Assembly: GCA_001592805.2 (NCBI GenBank)
Contig: CP051142.1
Coordinates: forward strand, 2,914,001 to 2,978,000
Direction: 5' to 3'
Length of the DNA stretch: 64,000 bases
DNA from: Peltaster fructicola
Lineage: Eukaryota; Ascomycota; Dothideomycetes
In this document: one piece after another, positions 11,615 to 21,584 of the stretch
Numbering within the stretch: position 1 is the first letter of the stretch
Layout: each line of letters starts with the position of its first letter
The notes under the pieces: model-generated
The model's database searches: none
What the model saw: the letters and a program-made list of their open reading frames with translations, nothing else
Told to the model about the DNA's origin: nothing
Position numbers and translations under genes: made by a program

Positions 11615-13574
11615 CTATCTTACTTCAATCTTCTGTATCTCAGCCTTGGCATTCTGCCATTCTTGCATGCTCCTCTTGCTCCATTCGATGTGACTTCGGG
11701 CGAAGCTAAGCTATTGCAGGTCAGTATAAGGTTCAAGAACGACAGTATGACATACCATGTAGTTCTGGAGATCAGTTTCTTTGTCGCTTTGGAATCTTCT
11801 CAAATCCTCCATGACACCTTGACTGGCGTCCTTTGTATCCTTCTCTGCAACCTGCAGTGCCTGCTCAAGATGACTCAAGGACTCTTTGGTCTTGCCAAGG
11901 GCGTCTCGTCGTGCTCGCTCAGGATCAGCATCCGTCACACCTTGTATAGCGTGTGTCAGGCGGCCAAAGAGCTTATTTGCAACACCAGACGAAGTCCCTC
12001 GCTTGTGACTCTTGTCCGGCGATGTCGGTGGCGTTGTGTACGTCGTCTCACCTTGGTGTGAGCTAGGCACATGCTGGGTACCCATACCAGGTGGAAAGTC
12101 TGAGTCGAAACTAGCATTATCCTCTTCCCGCTCTCGTCTCTCAGGTTGACTTGCGTTGCTAACACTTTGTCGTGGTGTTGACTGCATGCCAGATGATACC
12201 ATGTATTGCTCGATTCGTTTTGCCTCGGCCTCACTTCGCTCGAGCTGATCGAGAGTGCTGCGCTTCTTCTCAAGCTCGTCACGAGTCATCTCTTCTTGCA
12301 CACGCTTCAGCACTCGATAGCGAAGCACGCTTCGGACGACACCTGCAAACTGTGCACTCTCACGCATCGGCTCAGCGAAGCCAGCTGATAGTGCATGTCC
12401 CATGTCTCGGGACGCAATGTAAGTATAGTCACACGCTTGTCCGGTCTTCTCAATTGCATGAGCGACGCTTGCGCTCTGCTCGGAGAGGGAGAAGGCGTTG
12501 TATCGCGCACCAAGATCAGCCAGATCTTCACCGAGAGCGTAGATGTGTCGTAGGATTCGCTGGTTGGCCTTTTCCATGGAGCCAGTGAGCAGAGTTTCCA
12601 GCTCCTTCGTGTTGCCCTCAAATGATGCAAAGTATGGGTCCATCTCTACGTCCCGCAGATCCAGTCCTCGTTGTGGGAAGCGGGCATACTGGATATCTGG
12701 TGTTGAGTGAGATGCTGCTGAAGGAAGAGCGCTTTGAGCAGGAGGTGAGGTTGGAGTACCGGTGGATGACACTGAGCCTGATCGCAGTTTTGCGCTCTGG
12801 CTAGGGGTTGGCAGCCACTGGTGAGCCTCCGTTGGGTTCGCAGGATCGAGAGGTGGTGCCTTTAGGTTGTTCTTGGGGATAGATGCAGCTGGATGGGAGT
12901 GCAGGACCTCATTCCAGCTAGCATTTGGATCGAGAAAGCGCCACCATACACCATCCTCGCGCACCTGCTTCATCCTTCGACATCTGTTTAGAAAGGTGGC
13001 CAGCATGCGTTGACGCAACTCGATGATGCCGGCATCTTCCTTAGCCTTGGTGGGCTTTGCTGCATAATCTGCAAGAGAGTGCTTCTCGGGTATGGGCGGG
13101 ATGACAAGAGTTGGGTGAAGGTTGACCAGAGTCTGTCGAAGACTGGCAAACTCAGAGTATCGCCGCCTTACTTCGAGGTCGCCGGTCCTGATTGTGTATG
13201 TAATGTAGCTGCCTCCACCTTCCGAGTTCTTGCCAGCGTGTACAATCTGTATTTCTAGCTCAGGATGCTCGTAGAGAATCTGTTGTATCCTGCTGTCATA
13301 TCCTCCTTCGGAGGCTCGACCTTCGGGCCCGGTGGCCTCTCATCATCGAGCTCTTCATCGCTAAAGTCTGATTGTCGACTTATAAATTGTGGCTGGGCAT
13401 CGGGTGATGAGCTGCCAGAAGGAGGCGTAGGTGGCCTGTTGAATCCTAGTATATGTCAGCAGTACTCTGATATTGTGTCCTCGAGCACGTACGATCTTCT
13501 GGCTGTATGTCGCTGCCTTCGCTGCTTCGTCGATGGAAGGAACCATATGGATTATTATCTTCGTCGTCCCACAT
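11615..13574 (-). CDS. snx41: Sorting nexin 41 (PX-BAR), with a frame break
   Basis: Exons: 13574-13493, 13445 to 11756 (containing a frame break at about 13298-13320), and 11710-11615. Introns are 47 and 45 nt with GTACGT/GTATGT donors and CTGAC branches. Exon 1 begins MWDDEDNNPYGSF, as in Aspergillus SNX41 proteins. The PX domain follows (VRRRYSEFASLRQTLVNL, then PPIPEKHSLADYAAKP) and binds PI3P on endosomes. A BAR-like C-terminus ends ARSHIEWSKRSMQEWQ. SNX41/Atg20 proteins recycle cargo from endosomes and help selective autophagy. The N-terminal acidic stretch (DDERPPGPK) and the segment GYDSRIQQILYEHPE are both conserved but lie in different frames, so one base is missing or a poor-signal intron (GTCGAC donor) is used. 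Divergent from the OGFr gene. Confidence 0.88.
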
Positions 13575-13836
13575 GTCGGTCGCGGGAGGTGTTGCTACGC
13601 GGTCCTAGGCTGTCGAGAGTATATCAATGGTGTAGCGGGGCGAGGATCGTAAGGATTGCTCGTGAGACTGACCGCATGGGTGTTCGAGCTTGTGATCGCT
13701 TATAGCTGCGCGGCTGGTGGCTGAAGTGATCGGCTCAAGCTGCACGTTGATGTGTGACGTAGCCACATACAACCGTTGATGTATGTCAAACAGAGTGACA
13801 GGTGGTACAGCCTGGCTGCGTCTGAGAGGCCTTTGA

Positions 13837-14607
13837 ATGCTGCGACTACTGCTCACAGGTAGTGCAACGCGGCGTGTCACTTCACTTCCTGTTCTTCGAC
13901 ATTCATACACCTACCACTTCGCACGACAAACAGCTTGGGCCCAACATTCCGTAACGACCTCAGCGCAGCGAGTGTCAATACAGCTCTCTAGCATGTCTCG
14001 AGACCATGTATCAACGCATCTCATTGACTTCTTTGACCCTGCTGCCACCGGGTCTGATCCTCGTGGTAGAAAGCTGAACGACATCTTAGCGTGGCCTGAC
14101 CGTGACCTCGAATACAGCCATGACTACATCCAGAACCTTTTCCCGCTCCCTGAGGGCTCTGCATTCAATCACGCAATCTGGATTGTCTCAGAAAAGGACT
14201 ACGAGGCGTTTCGTCAGCGTCCAGAGCTGCGGTCATCGTTCAGCAAGGCCTTCGACCGCATCTGTACGTTCTACGGACTCAAGTGCGAGGCCGGTCCAGA
14301 CTCGAACGGTGCTTTGAGAGTTGTGCGAGCCAGCGATTTCGACGAGGCAAAGGGCGTGTGGCTATCAAGATTCAATCACAACCATCTACGTATCACACGG
14401 ATCCTACGGTCTTTGAGAGTTCTGGGCTTATCCGAGCAAGCAGCAGCATACCATGCTTTCCTGCAGACTGATTCTGAGGTCATTGCAAGGGTCAGCCCAA
14501 CGTCTCGCATGTACTGGAAGCGTGCGGCTGAGCGAGCATTGCGCTTACCACCCGATGAGGATGATGACGAAGCAGAAGGCATCGAATGGCTGCGAAACAA
14601 GTTGTGA
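13837..14607 (+). CDS. OGFr conserved-region protein
   Basis: Single exon, 256 residues. The stretch FFDPAATGSDPRGRKLNDILAWPD and the following LEYSHDYIQNLFPLPEGS are diagnostic of the opioid growth factor receptor conserved region, found widely in fungi in proteins of unknown role. The first 50 residues (RLLLTGSATRRVTSL and onward) are basic and Ser-rich and could be a mitochondrial presequence; a second ATG at about 13993 (MSRDHVSTH) sits just before the domain and could be the start of a cytosolic form. The C-terminus is acidic (DEDDDEAEG). It shares a 262-base divergent promoter with SNX41 and converges with the polymerase gene. Receptor function should not be assumed from the animal name. 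Confidence 0.9.
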   Translation: MLRLLLTGSATRRVTSLPVLRHSYTYHFARQTAWAQHSVTTSAQRVSIQLSSMSRDHVSTHLIDFFDPAATGSDPRGRKLNDILAWPDRDLEYSHDYIQNLFPLPEGSAFNHAIWIVSEKDYEAFRQRPELRSSFSKAFDRICTFYGLKCEAGPDSNGALRVVRASDFDEAKGVWLSRFNHNHLRITRILRSLRVLGLSEQAAAYHAFLQTDSEVIARVSPTSRMYWKRAAERALRLPPDEDDDEAEGIEWLRNKL

Positions 14608-14853
14608 TGCATGAGAGGTGATACTTCTGATCGGCGCACATGGACGACCAGGCTGCGTTCTTCATCACATTAGCTTTTACTCATCCACGCGGCGCACCAC
14701 TTTAAGAAGTCCTCCGGAGACTTGTCGTACAGCGTATGGTCATGCCACGAGACTCCCGCAGGCACAATACAATCCCATGCTGCTGGTTCAGTCGTCACCA
14801 GGCCACTAAGGTACCGATCGTTGCTACGATCATACAGTATGCAGCGCCCTGGT

Positions 14854-16872
14854 CTAGTCTGTACATCGTTCGAATGGCTCCTTGTATTCAAGCTCCAAGC
14901 CCTCGAAAACTCGCTTCTCGGCCTCGACAATAGTCTTCGCTCGACCTATCCCCAGCTTTCCTTCATATCGATGGAAACCTTCCAGATCGATGACTTCTCC
15001 ATTTGATCGATCTCTCACTCCGCTAGAGTCGAACTTATATCCAAATCGATGTTTAACATACCTTCGTACATCTCGCTGGAACGTTGTTCCACCTGACCAG
15101 CCTAGCACTGCACAACCAACAGTGCGCCACGGTGCGATTATGATGTCTACTCGACGATGGATGTTTGAATTCTTGGCGTTGGGACTGGCTGCGAGATCTG
15201 CTTCTTTCGTGGGCCAGTCGATGTCCTGCCAGACGACGAATGCTTTATCAAGATTGTCAAAACCATGCCCGCCATGCATGTTACCAGAACGAAATGGTAA
15301 TGTCTGCTGTTCTCGATTGGTAGAGTTCAGGGACAAGAGCAATGTGTGCGTTATCCAGCCTTCCTCCTCAAGGGACGCTACGATGTCGGCGATGATGTTG
15401 AGTGTTTTGGACTCATCCGGATGACTGACGATAACGTCGACGTCGCCGCTGGCCTCTTTGCCTCGTCTGTAACCACCAACTATGATGCTCTGCACGTCTA
15501 CGTCTCGTACTTTGACCGCATGTTGATGAATGACCTTACCAATGTGCTCGACTTCTGCTCGTGGTATCTTCTCCAGAAATTCCTCAAAGAACTTGACACC
15601 TACCTGCTGAACTCGTGACAGACCTTTCCAATTGTACTCCACGAGGTCGTCGAGGTCCTGCCAGCCTCTGTCGTAGTAGAACTCCCGTGCCGTCAAGGCA
15701 CCTACGCCCCAGATGTCGTAGAACTGGCGGAGGATTCTAAGATCACGATCTGCTTCGACATCGTCGACAGCCTTTATCTTGCCAGTGTTGGACCACTCCA
15801 CGAACAGATTGGCGATCTTCGCATCACAGCCTGGGAGTCGAAGTATCTCTCGAGGGCTGCTGAACTTATAAGGATAGGCAAGGAGGGCCGCGATACTAGT
15901 GCTGTAAGCACGTACCCCGATCTCATCACTGGTAAGCGTTCGAGCAAGTTTGATCTTTCGGAGTTGCGAGATGAATTGCTCGTTAGGGTTTCCTGCTAGA
16001 GTTACTCGCTGGCAGGCGTACTTGATGCCTTTCAGTGCCCACTCCGGTGGTTGTGGTAGATCATCAGAGTACCCATGATCTTCTTCAGATGTGGTAGCAT
16101 GTAGAAGATGTGCTGGCTGCTTCCTAATGTCCAGCCGCCCATGAGGCGGCATTAGGGTAGTGCTAGGCGCAGGCTGACCAAATCTGCGTTTTGAGGGTCG
16201 AGCGAAGCCAGTTGGTGCATCTTCTTTCGCTCTTTCGAGGATTGTTGTGTCCAGAGGTGGTGGTAGTGGTTTGTTGCCAGACATAGATGGTGCGGCCTTC
16301 GATGCGGTCTGCTCTTGCACATCTGATGCTGTACCTCGGTTACGTGCTCGTCGACCCAGCAAGGTGGTATAATCATCGAGTGGGAGTGTTTCGCTTGCTT
16401 GGTAGGAATCATGTAGCCACTGTAAGGAAAGGACTCGGACTAGATTTGCGCCTGGCTCGGGGATATTCGGTTGCGCTTTGCGCGCACGCTTCTTGGGTTG
16501 TACTTTCGAGGTGTCATGCTCGCCTTCTGAGGCCGTCGATGAGTCCTCAATCAGGATAGGCACAGCTGCAGGCTTGGAATCCAGCTCAGGCGTAATCTGG
16601 TCAACCATTCTTGATGTCGGTGCATCGTTTGGGATCTCTTCGAGTAGCAATCCATTCGTACGTAGATCGAAGAGCAGCCTTGTCTTCCTACTCACCTTGC
16701 TGAGGACGATGCGTGCTTCAACGAGGTTGTACGTCACTGCAGCACCACATCCTTCCAGTAAGCTCTCAGTGGTATCCAGCTCCTCATCTGTGAGATGGGT
16801 TCTGGATACAAAGAAAGGTGGGAACTTGCTAAAGTCTAGCCTCATGTTAGTCGGATCGCTGATTGAACTCAT
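14854..16872 (-). CDS. POL4: DNA polymerase X family (Pol4/lambda-like)
   Basis: Single exon of 672 residues from the ATG at 16872 (MSSISDPTN). It carries an N-terminal BRCT-like region (FVSRTHLTDEELDTTESLLEGCGAAVTYN), a Ser/Pro-rich linker, an 8-kDa/helix-hairpin-helix region (REILRLPGCDAKIANLFVEW, then IWGVGALTAREFYYDRGW) and the palm. Catalytic acids are visible in GGYRRGKEASGDVDVIVS (near residue 470) and RRVDIIIAPW (near 575). The C-terminus DLEGFHRYEG is the usual Pol X ending region. Such enzymes fill short gaps in base excision repair and nonhomologous end joining in the nucleus. The length and BRCT fit fungal Pol4. It is divergent from MTG1 across 385 bases. Confidence 0.95.
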   Translation of the reverse strand: MSSISDPTNMRLDFSKFPPFFVSRTHLTDEELDTTESLLEGCGAAVTYNLVEARIVLSKVSRKTRLLFDLRTNGLLLEEIPNDAPTSRMVDQITPELDSKPAAVPILIEDSSTASEGEHDTSKVQPKKRARKAQPNIPEPGANLVRVLSLQWLHDSYQASETLPLDDYTTLLGRRARNRGTASDVQEQTASKAAPSMSGNKPLPPPLDTTILERAKEDAPTGFARPSKRRFGQPAPSTTLMPPHGRLDIRKQPAHLLHATTSEEDHGYSDDLPQPPEWALKGIKYACQRVTLAGNPNEQFISQLRKIKLARTLTSDEIGVRAYSTSIAALLAYPYKFSSPREILRLPGCDAKIANLFVEWSNTGKIKAVDDVEADRDLRILRQFYDIWGVGALTAREFYYDRGWQDLDDLVEYNWKGLSRVQQVGVKFFEEFLEKIPRAEVEHIGKVIHQHAVKVRDVDVQSIIVGGYRRGKEASGDVDVIVSHPDESKTLNIIADIVASLEEEGWITHTLLLSLNSTNREQQTLPFRSGNMHGGHGFDNLDKAFVVWQDIDWPTKEADLAASPNAKNSNIHRRVDIIIAPWRTVGCAVLGWSGGTTFQRDVRRYVKHRFGYKFDSSGVRDRSNGEVIDLEGFHRYEGKLGIGRAKTIVEAEKRVFEGLELEYKEPFERCTD

Positions 16873-17257
16873 GTTAAATGTGTTCAAGGATGATTGCTAT
16901 CGAGTATAGATGTTCTGCTTGTTTGCAGATAAACTCGGTCGGTCACATGTTGTCGATCAGTCGGGTCGCTCAGACGACCCCTGGGCAGTATCCTAAGGTG
17001 ATTTTGATGCGTTCGTGAGCACGAAGCAGATCTTGTTCTCGAGGAGAATTACATGCCAGTCGATGGGTCCAGTGGTCGATTGCATGGAAGTGGACGAGTG
17101 AGGTGAAGTCGCCGCCTCGAGGTCGCGCTTCAAATTCCAACGACATCTTGTCCGAGTTCCTACACATCACCACACTCGCAACATCAACGGCTCCAGGTCG
17201 TCTTGTATCAGCATCGGCCTCGACGATGTCACCATCACGAGGATATACTCTTTGATC
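16873..17257. other. Divergent promoter, POL4/MTG1
   Basis: 385 bases between two divergent starts. The open frame on the minus strand at 16970-17290 has no family match and lies across the promoter, so I left it out. Confidence 0.5.
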
Positions 17258-18335
17258 ATGAGCGCATTTGTACCTCGCACTGTCTTCCACGCTCTCGACT
17301 CTCTACCAAGATCCTATTACCTTGGCCATCATGCTGCTGGTCTCGCGCAAATGCGGACTATGCTGTCGCAGATTGATCTCATCATCGAATGTCGCGACTA
17401 CAGAGTGCCCTTGACCTCACACAATCCGCAATTCGAGGACGCACTCGCAGGAAAGAGCAGGATCATAGTGTATACCAAGAAGGATCTTGGCACGGAGCAT
17501 ATTGGGAGTACCGGGAGCATCATCGTATGGCACTCGACGATACTACGAACCACTCTAACCTTGGCAGAGACAACAATTGCTGAAGAAATGGCACCGTCCT
17601 GCGCCTGTGCTGTTCTCTGACCATAAGTCGAACCAAGATGTCAAACACATACTCAAGCAGATTCAGGAAGCGAACCTATCTCGAGGCTCATTGACAGGAT
17701 CATTCCTGATGGTCGTAGGCATGCCAAACGTTGGTAAATCATCGTTGCTCAACGCCTTACGACAAGTTGGCGTGGGTAAAGGCAAAGCTGCTAGAACAGG
17801 AGCACAACCTGGCATCACAAGAGCTATAGCGAGGTCTGGAGTCAAGATCGTATCGAGTGAGGAAGACAGTGGGAACGTGTACCTCGTGGACACGCCTGGA
17901 GTCTTCATACCATACGTGCCAGATGCTGAAGCTATGCTGAAGCTTGCATTGTGCGGCAGCGTGAAGGACACGATCATCAGCCCGACTATCCTAGCAGATT
18001 ACCTCCTATTTCAGATCAACCGACGCTGTCCGCAGGTCTATGGCGAATTCCACAGGCCAACAAACGAGATAATGCTATTGCTAGAGGCGATAGCAATCAA
18101 GACTGGGCGCCTGGCAAAAGCAGGTGCACCAGACACTGAGGCGGCTGCTTTGTGGTTCATACAGAAATGGCGAGAAGGCTTGTTCGGCAGGTTCATGCTA
18201 GACGAAGTGACGAAAGAGAGCCTGACAGAAGCTACGAATCGTCGTGCAGATGCACCGTTGAGTCTGAGTCAAGCACGAAAAGCCTCGAAAGAGCTTGCTA
18301 GACAGAAGAGTCAAAGTAGGCAAAGGACTATGTAA
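17258..18335 (+). CDS. MTG1: Mitochondrial ribosome-assembly GTPase 1
   Basis: Exons 17258-17524 and 17568-18335 (43-nt intron, GTATGG donor, CTAAC branch, GGCAG acceptor) give 344 residues. It is a circularly permuted GTPase of the YlqF/MTG1 family: G4 (TKKD, near residue 75) comes before G1 (GMPNVGKSSLLN) and G3 (DTPG). The HHAAGLAQMRTMLSQIDLII and ECRDYRVPLTS motifs at the N-terminus are typical. MTG1 acts on the large subunit of the mitochondrial ribosome at the inner membrane. The intron model joins exon 1 to LLKKWHRPAPVLFSDHKS in phase, matching the family. The start is the first true ATG; the upstream TTG is not used. Confidence 0.93.
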
Positions 18336-18537
18336 TAATCATCTGCAGCGTGTGCTTCTGCTCTACATGCTATGTTGCAGCTCCACAAATATGACACGCG
18401 ACTTGCTTGCATTCACATGTTTCCACGCTAGACCTGAAATGGATGCTGTTTGCTATTATTTTGAGCTCGACTATGAACACAGCAATGCTATTCATCAATC
18501 GCGACATGTCTGGAAGGTACTGTGTTCGTCGCATGAA

Positions 18538-19863
18538 ATGCTGGAATTGACTGACTGGAGAAGTATTGTAGAAACTCCTACTCTGGAGGCGGACTCGAGC
18601 ATAGCGACAAGCGAACCTACCACGACCACGAAGCGCAGATATTCGCAAGGCGTCGAAGAGCAAGGAAGTAAACGTCGACGCTTGAGCGTGGAGGAGAATG
18701 AACAGAGCAAAACGCTTGAGGAGGCGACAGTGAATAACTTGAAGACCGACTCGAACCATGCGCACACAACAGCAGTCGATGTCGACGATCACGAGCAGAC
18801 AACAGCAGTCGCTGGTAGCGACCACAACAAGGCTCAAGCTGCAGCCCAGACTGACGCGATCACCGAACCTCAAGATGGACAGACGGAACCAGCAGTAGAG
18901 CAGCGACCGAAGCATGTCTCATCAGCCGTACGGAAGCCAGAAGGCAATGAGGGCATCCTACCACCTCGCAGGAAGACAGGAGTTGCTGTGGACGAGAAAC
19001 AACGATCGCGTAGGCTTTTTGGCTCTATCTTAGGCACTATAGGACAGCGCAGCGACAGGACGGCCAAAAAGAGACAGGAGATCGAGGCACGAACACAGGC
19101 CGAGTCGAAACAGCACGATGCTGCTCTCAACGAAGATCGAAGTTTGAGGCAAAAGCGTACCGCGGAGAGGCGTAAGCAAGAGCAGTGGCATGTAGATGAA
19201 GCGGATGTATGTTTGTTTGGGCTATGAGAGGAGCTATGCTGACAGGGGTAGATGAATATCCGGCATCGTAATATGCGGCATTCTGCAAACTTCCTCCAGA
19301 CAAGGGCGAGACCGGTGCTAGTAAGTCGCCAGGGTTACTGGATTCAAGCAAGCTGACCCGTATAGCACTATCGACCGTGGGACCTCCGTCCTGACGAGGA
19401 ACAGCGAATTGCTCAGCAGAAAGAAGACGTTGAGCGGCGAGTCGATGCTGAGATCAGCAATTTTGACAGGCGCCGAGCCAACAGCAGCAGCGCAAGGCGT
19501 CCTAGCGCCAGTGAGTTCATCACTCCTTCCCCAGACAGACGTGATCGCTAACAAGCGTCAGCGGATTCCCAAGAATCGACTACGGTAGCAGGCGACCAAG
19601 CAGCTGATGAGGAGGCCAAAGAAAGACCGCCAGAAGACACAGTCATGGAGGACAGACATGAAACTCTAGGCGCTGCGAAAGAGCCAGATGTACCGGCAAC
19701 TGATATGGCTGCTGTGGAAACAGCAGGAGACGAGATCAACGGGAAGCAAGCTGCCTTGCCAGACGCAGAAGTGTCAGCAGAATCGACAGGCCCTCCAGTG
19801 AAGGTCGGTGAGCTGGATGATGGGCATATGGTTGAAGGTGATGAAGACAACGTCATATATTGA
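18538..19863 (+). CDS. Pinin/SDK/MemA domain protein
   Basis: Exons 18538-19206, 19252-19320, 19366-19510 and 19562-19863 (introns 45, 45 and 51 nt, all with good signals) give 394 residues. The core reads RSRRLFGSILGTIGQ, then a charged coiled coil, then NIRHRNMRHSANFLQT and HYRPWDLRPDEE, the pinin/SDK conserved region. Pinin proteins are nuclear and associate with the exon-junction complex and spliceosome. The N-terminus and C-terminus are low-complexity and acidic. The start is uncertain: the frame is open upstream to 18295, and ATGs at 18367, 18394 and 18439 are in frame, but the sequence before 18538 does not look coding. It follows MTG1 on the same strand by about 200 bases. Confidence 0.85.
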
Positions 19864-20267
19864 AGGAAGTCTGAGGCTTACTCAGGCAAATGCAGTAGCT
19901 GGTATATGACTTCCGCCATGCAGTCCGTCGCGGATGTTGACCATGTATTCACGTCCCAATCCATCGCATGTCGCTCACGATGCTGATTGAGATCGTTGGT
20001 CTGCGCAACAAGTCTGTATACGACATCCCTCGGCTATTGAACTCGACCCAAGAATCCTACCTTGGCATTGTTTGTCATCACTGGACCTCCATGTAACATG
20101 CAGCCAAGCTCCATCGCTCGTACCAGTACTTGTAGAAGATGCTCAAGTCGGCGTTGACACGAGTTGGTATTCCTCCGAGACTGCAACAAGAATTAGTTGG
20201 TCTGAGCCCGGTGACATTGATCACACTCTTTGCTCTTCCAGCACCAGCATTGAGCTGGGCATTGACA
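19864..20267. other. Intergenic, epoxide hydrolase promoter
   Basis: 404 bases. No gene is seen. It should hold the pinin-like 3' end and the promoter and leader of the epoxide hydrolase. A pyrimidine-rich run near 20225-20240 may mark the transcript start. Confidence 0.45.
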
Positions 20268-21583
20268 ATGAGTACGAACTAGACTGGCTGAAGCTTCTTT
20301 CCACCATCCACTGACACGAATGTACAGGCAACATCGCGGTCGACAAGATCGGTCCCTACGATAGCCGCATTACTCACGAATACGTCGAGGTCAACGGCAA
20401 CCGATGGCGTATGTGTACCAGGTGAACGATCACGGCACTTGACTGACAAGGACAGACTACGTTGATGCAAAACCAAAAGGGCCGCAAAGAGGAACTATCT
20501 TTCTGGTGCATGGCTACCCAGATATCTGGCTGGCGTGGCGATACCAGGTGCCACTGCTCCTCAGTCTTGGCCTGCGCTGCATTATCCCCGACTGCATGGG
20601 CTACGGTGGAAGTGTGGGTGCAGCACATGTTGTTGATACCTCCAGATTGACAAAAAGCAGGACGCACCACTGGACGTGAAGAATTACACCTGGAAGCACC
20701 ATGCTGACGCCTTTGCTGGCATTGCAAAGCACGTAGGCGTGAACAAGATCATCCTTGGCGGCCACGATTGGTGAGCCTCACGCAAGCACCGCAGTCATTT
20801 GCTGACCGATTTAGGGGAGGAATGGTCGTCTATCGCTTCGCTCAGTGGTACCCAGAACTGGTTACTCACGTCTTCTCAGTGGCGACGCCATTCTTCTCGC
20901 CCAACAGCAGCTATGTCTCGATCGAGGACCTCATCGGCGGACCCCTTCCCAATCTTGGCTACCAGCTACAGTTTGGTAGTAGCGATGGAGTGATCGAGAA
21001 GGCATTCAATACCAAGCCGACGCTTCGAAAGTTCGTGAAGGCAGCGTATGGAGGTCAGGTCCCAAGCCAAGCAAACCTGTTCTCGCCGGAGAGTGGTTTC
21101 AACATCAAGGCGATCTTGAATGAGGATGTTTCGATGAGCCCATTGTTAAGTGCTGAGGTATGCTGTGTGCGACGATTACATGAATACTGTGCTCACTCTC
21201 CATCCAGGAAGTCGACTACTATGTTGACCACTTCTCCATCCACGGCCTGCGTGGTCCTTGCAACTGGTACGGAGGAACGTGTGATGCAGACTATGACTGA
21301 CCTCAGCAGGTACCGTGTGAACAGAGCAAATCACGACGAGGATTCCACTATCCCGGAGGCAACTAGATTGACCGTACCACAGCCTACCTTGTTCATCGCC
21401 TGCCAGAAGGACGACGTGCTCCTACCAGAGATGAGCGTTGGTATGGAAAAGTATATACCAAACTTAAGCCGAGCGACAGTCCCAGCAAGCCATTGGGCAT
21501 TGTGGCACACTCCACAGGAGACGAACGCTGCCATCAAGGCTTGGTTCGAGGGCGTGGTATTCGGAGGCAAGAGCAAGCTCTGA
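20268..21583 (+). CDS. Epoxide hydrolase (alpha/beta fold), peroxisomal SKL end
   Basis: Seven exons: 20268-20271, 20328-20408, 20456-20613, 20661-20770, 20815-21157, 21208-21266 and 21310-21583, giving 342 residues. The first coding exon is only ATGA; the joined start is MSNIAVDKIGPYDSR. Without it the frame has a TGA upstream and no ATG. Catalytic features are HGYPD (47-51, oxyanion hole), GGHDWGG with nucleophile Asp117, a cap region, and ASHW with catalytic His313. These fit soluble epoxide hydrolases, which open epoxides to diols. The C-terminus is KSKL, a classical type-1 peroxisomal signal. All introns are 43-56 nt. The stop is one base from that of the convergent THI6. Confidence 0.92.
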
Positions 21584-21584
21584 A

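Noticed and set aside
14860-14880. tRNA-like GTTCGAAT match
   Set aside because: Lies inside the polymerase gene with no cloverleaf around it.
17252-17257. TTG start for MTG1
   Set aside because: The ATG six bases later is in frame and fits the family start.
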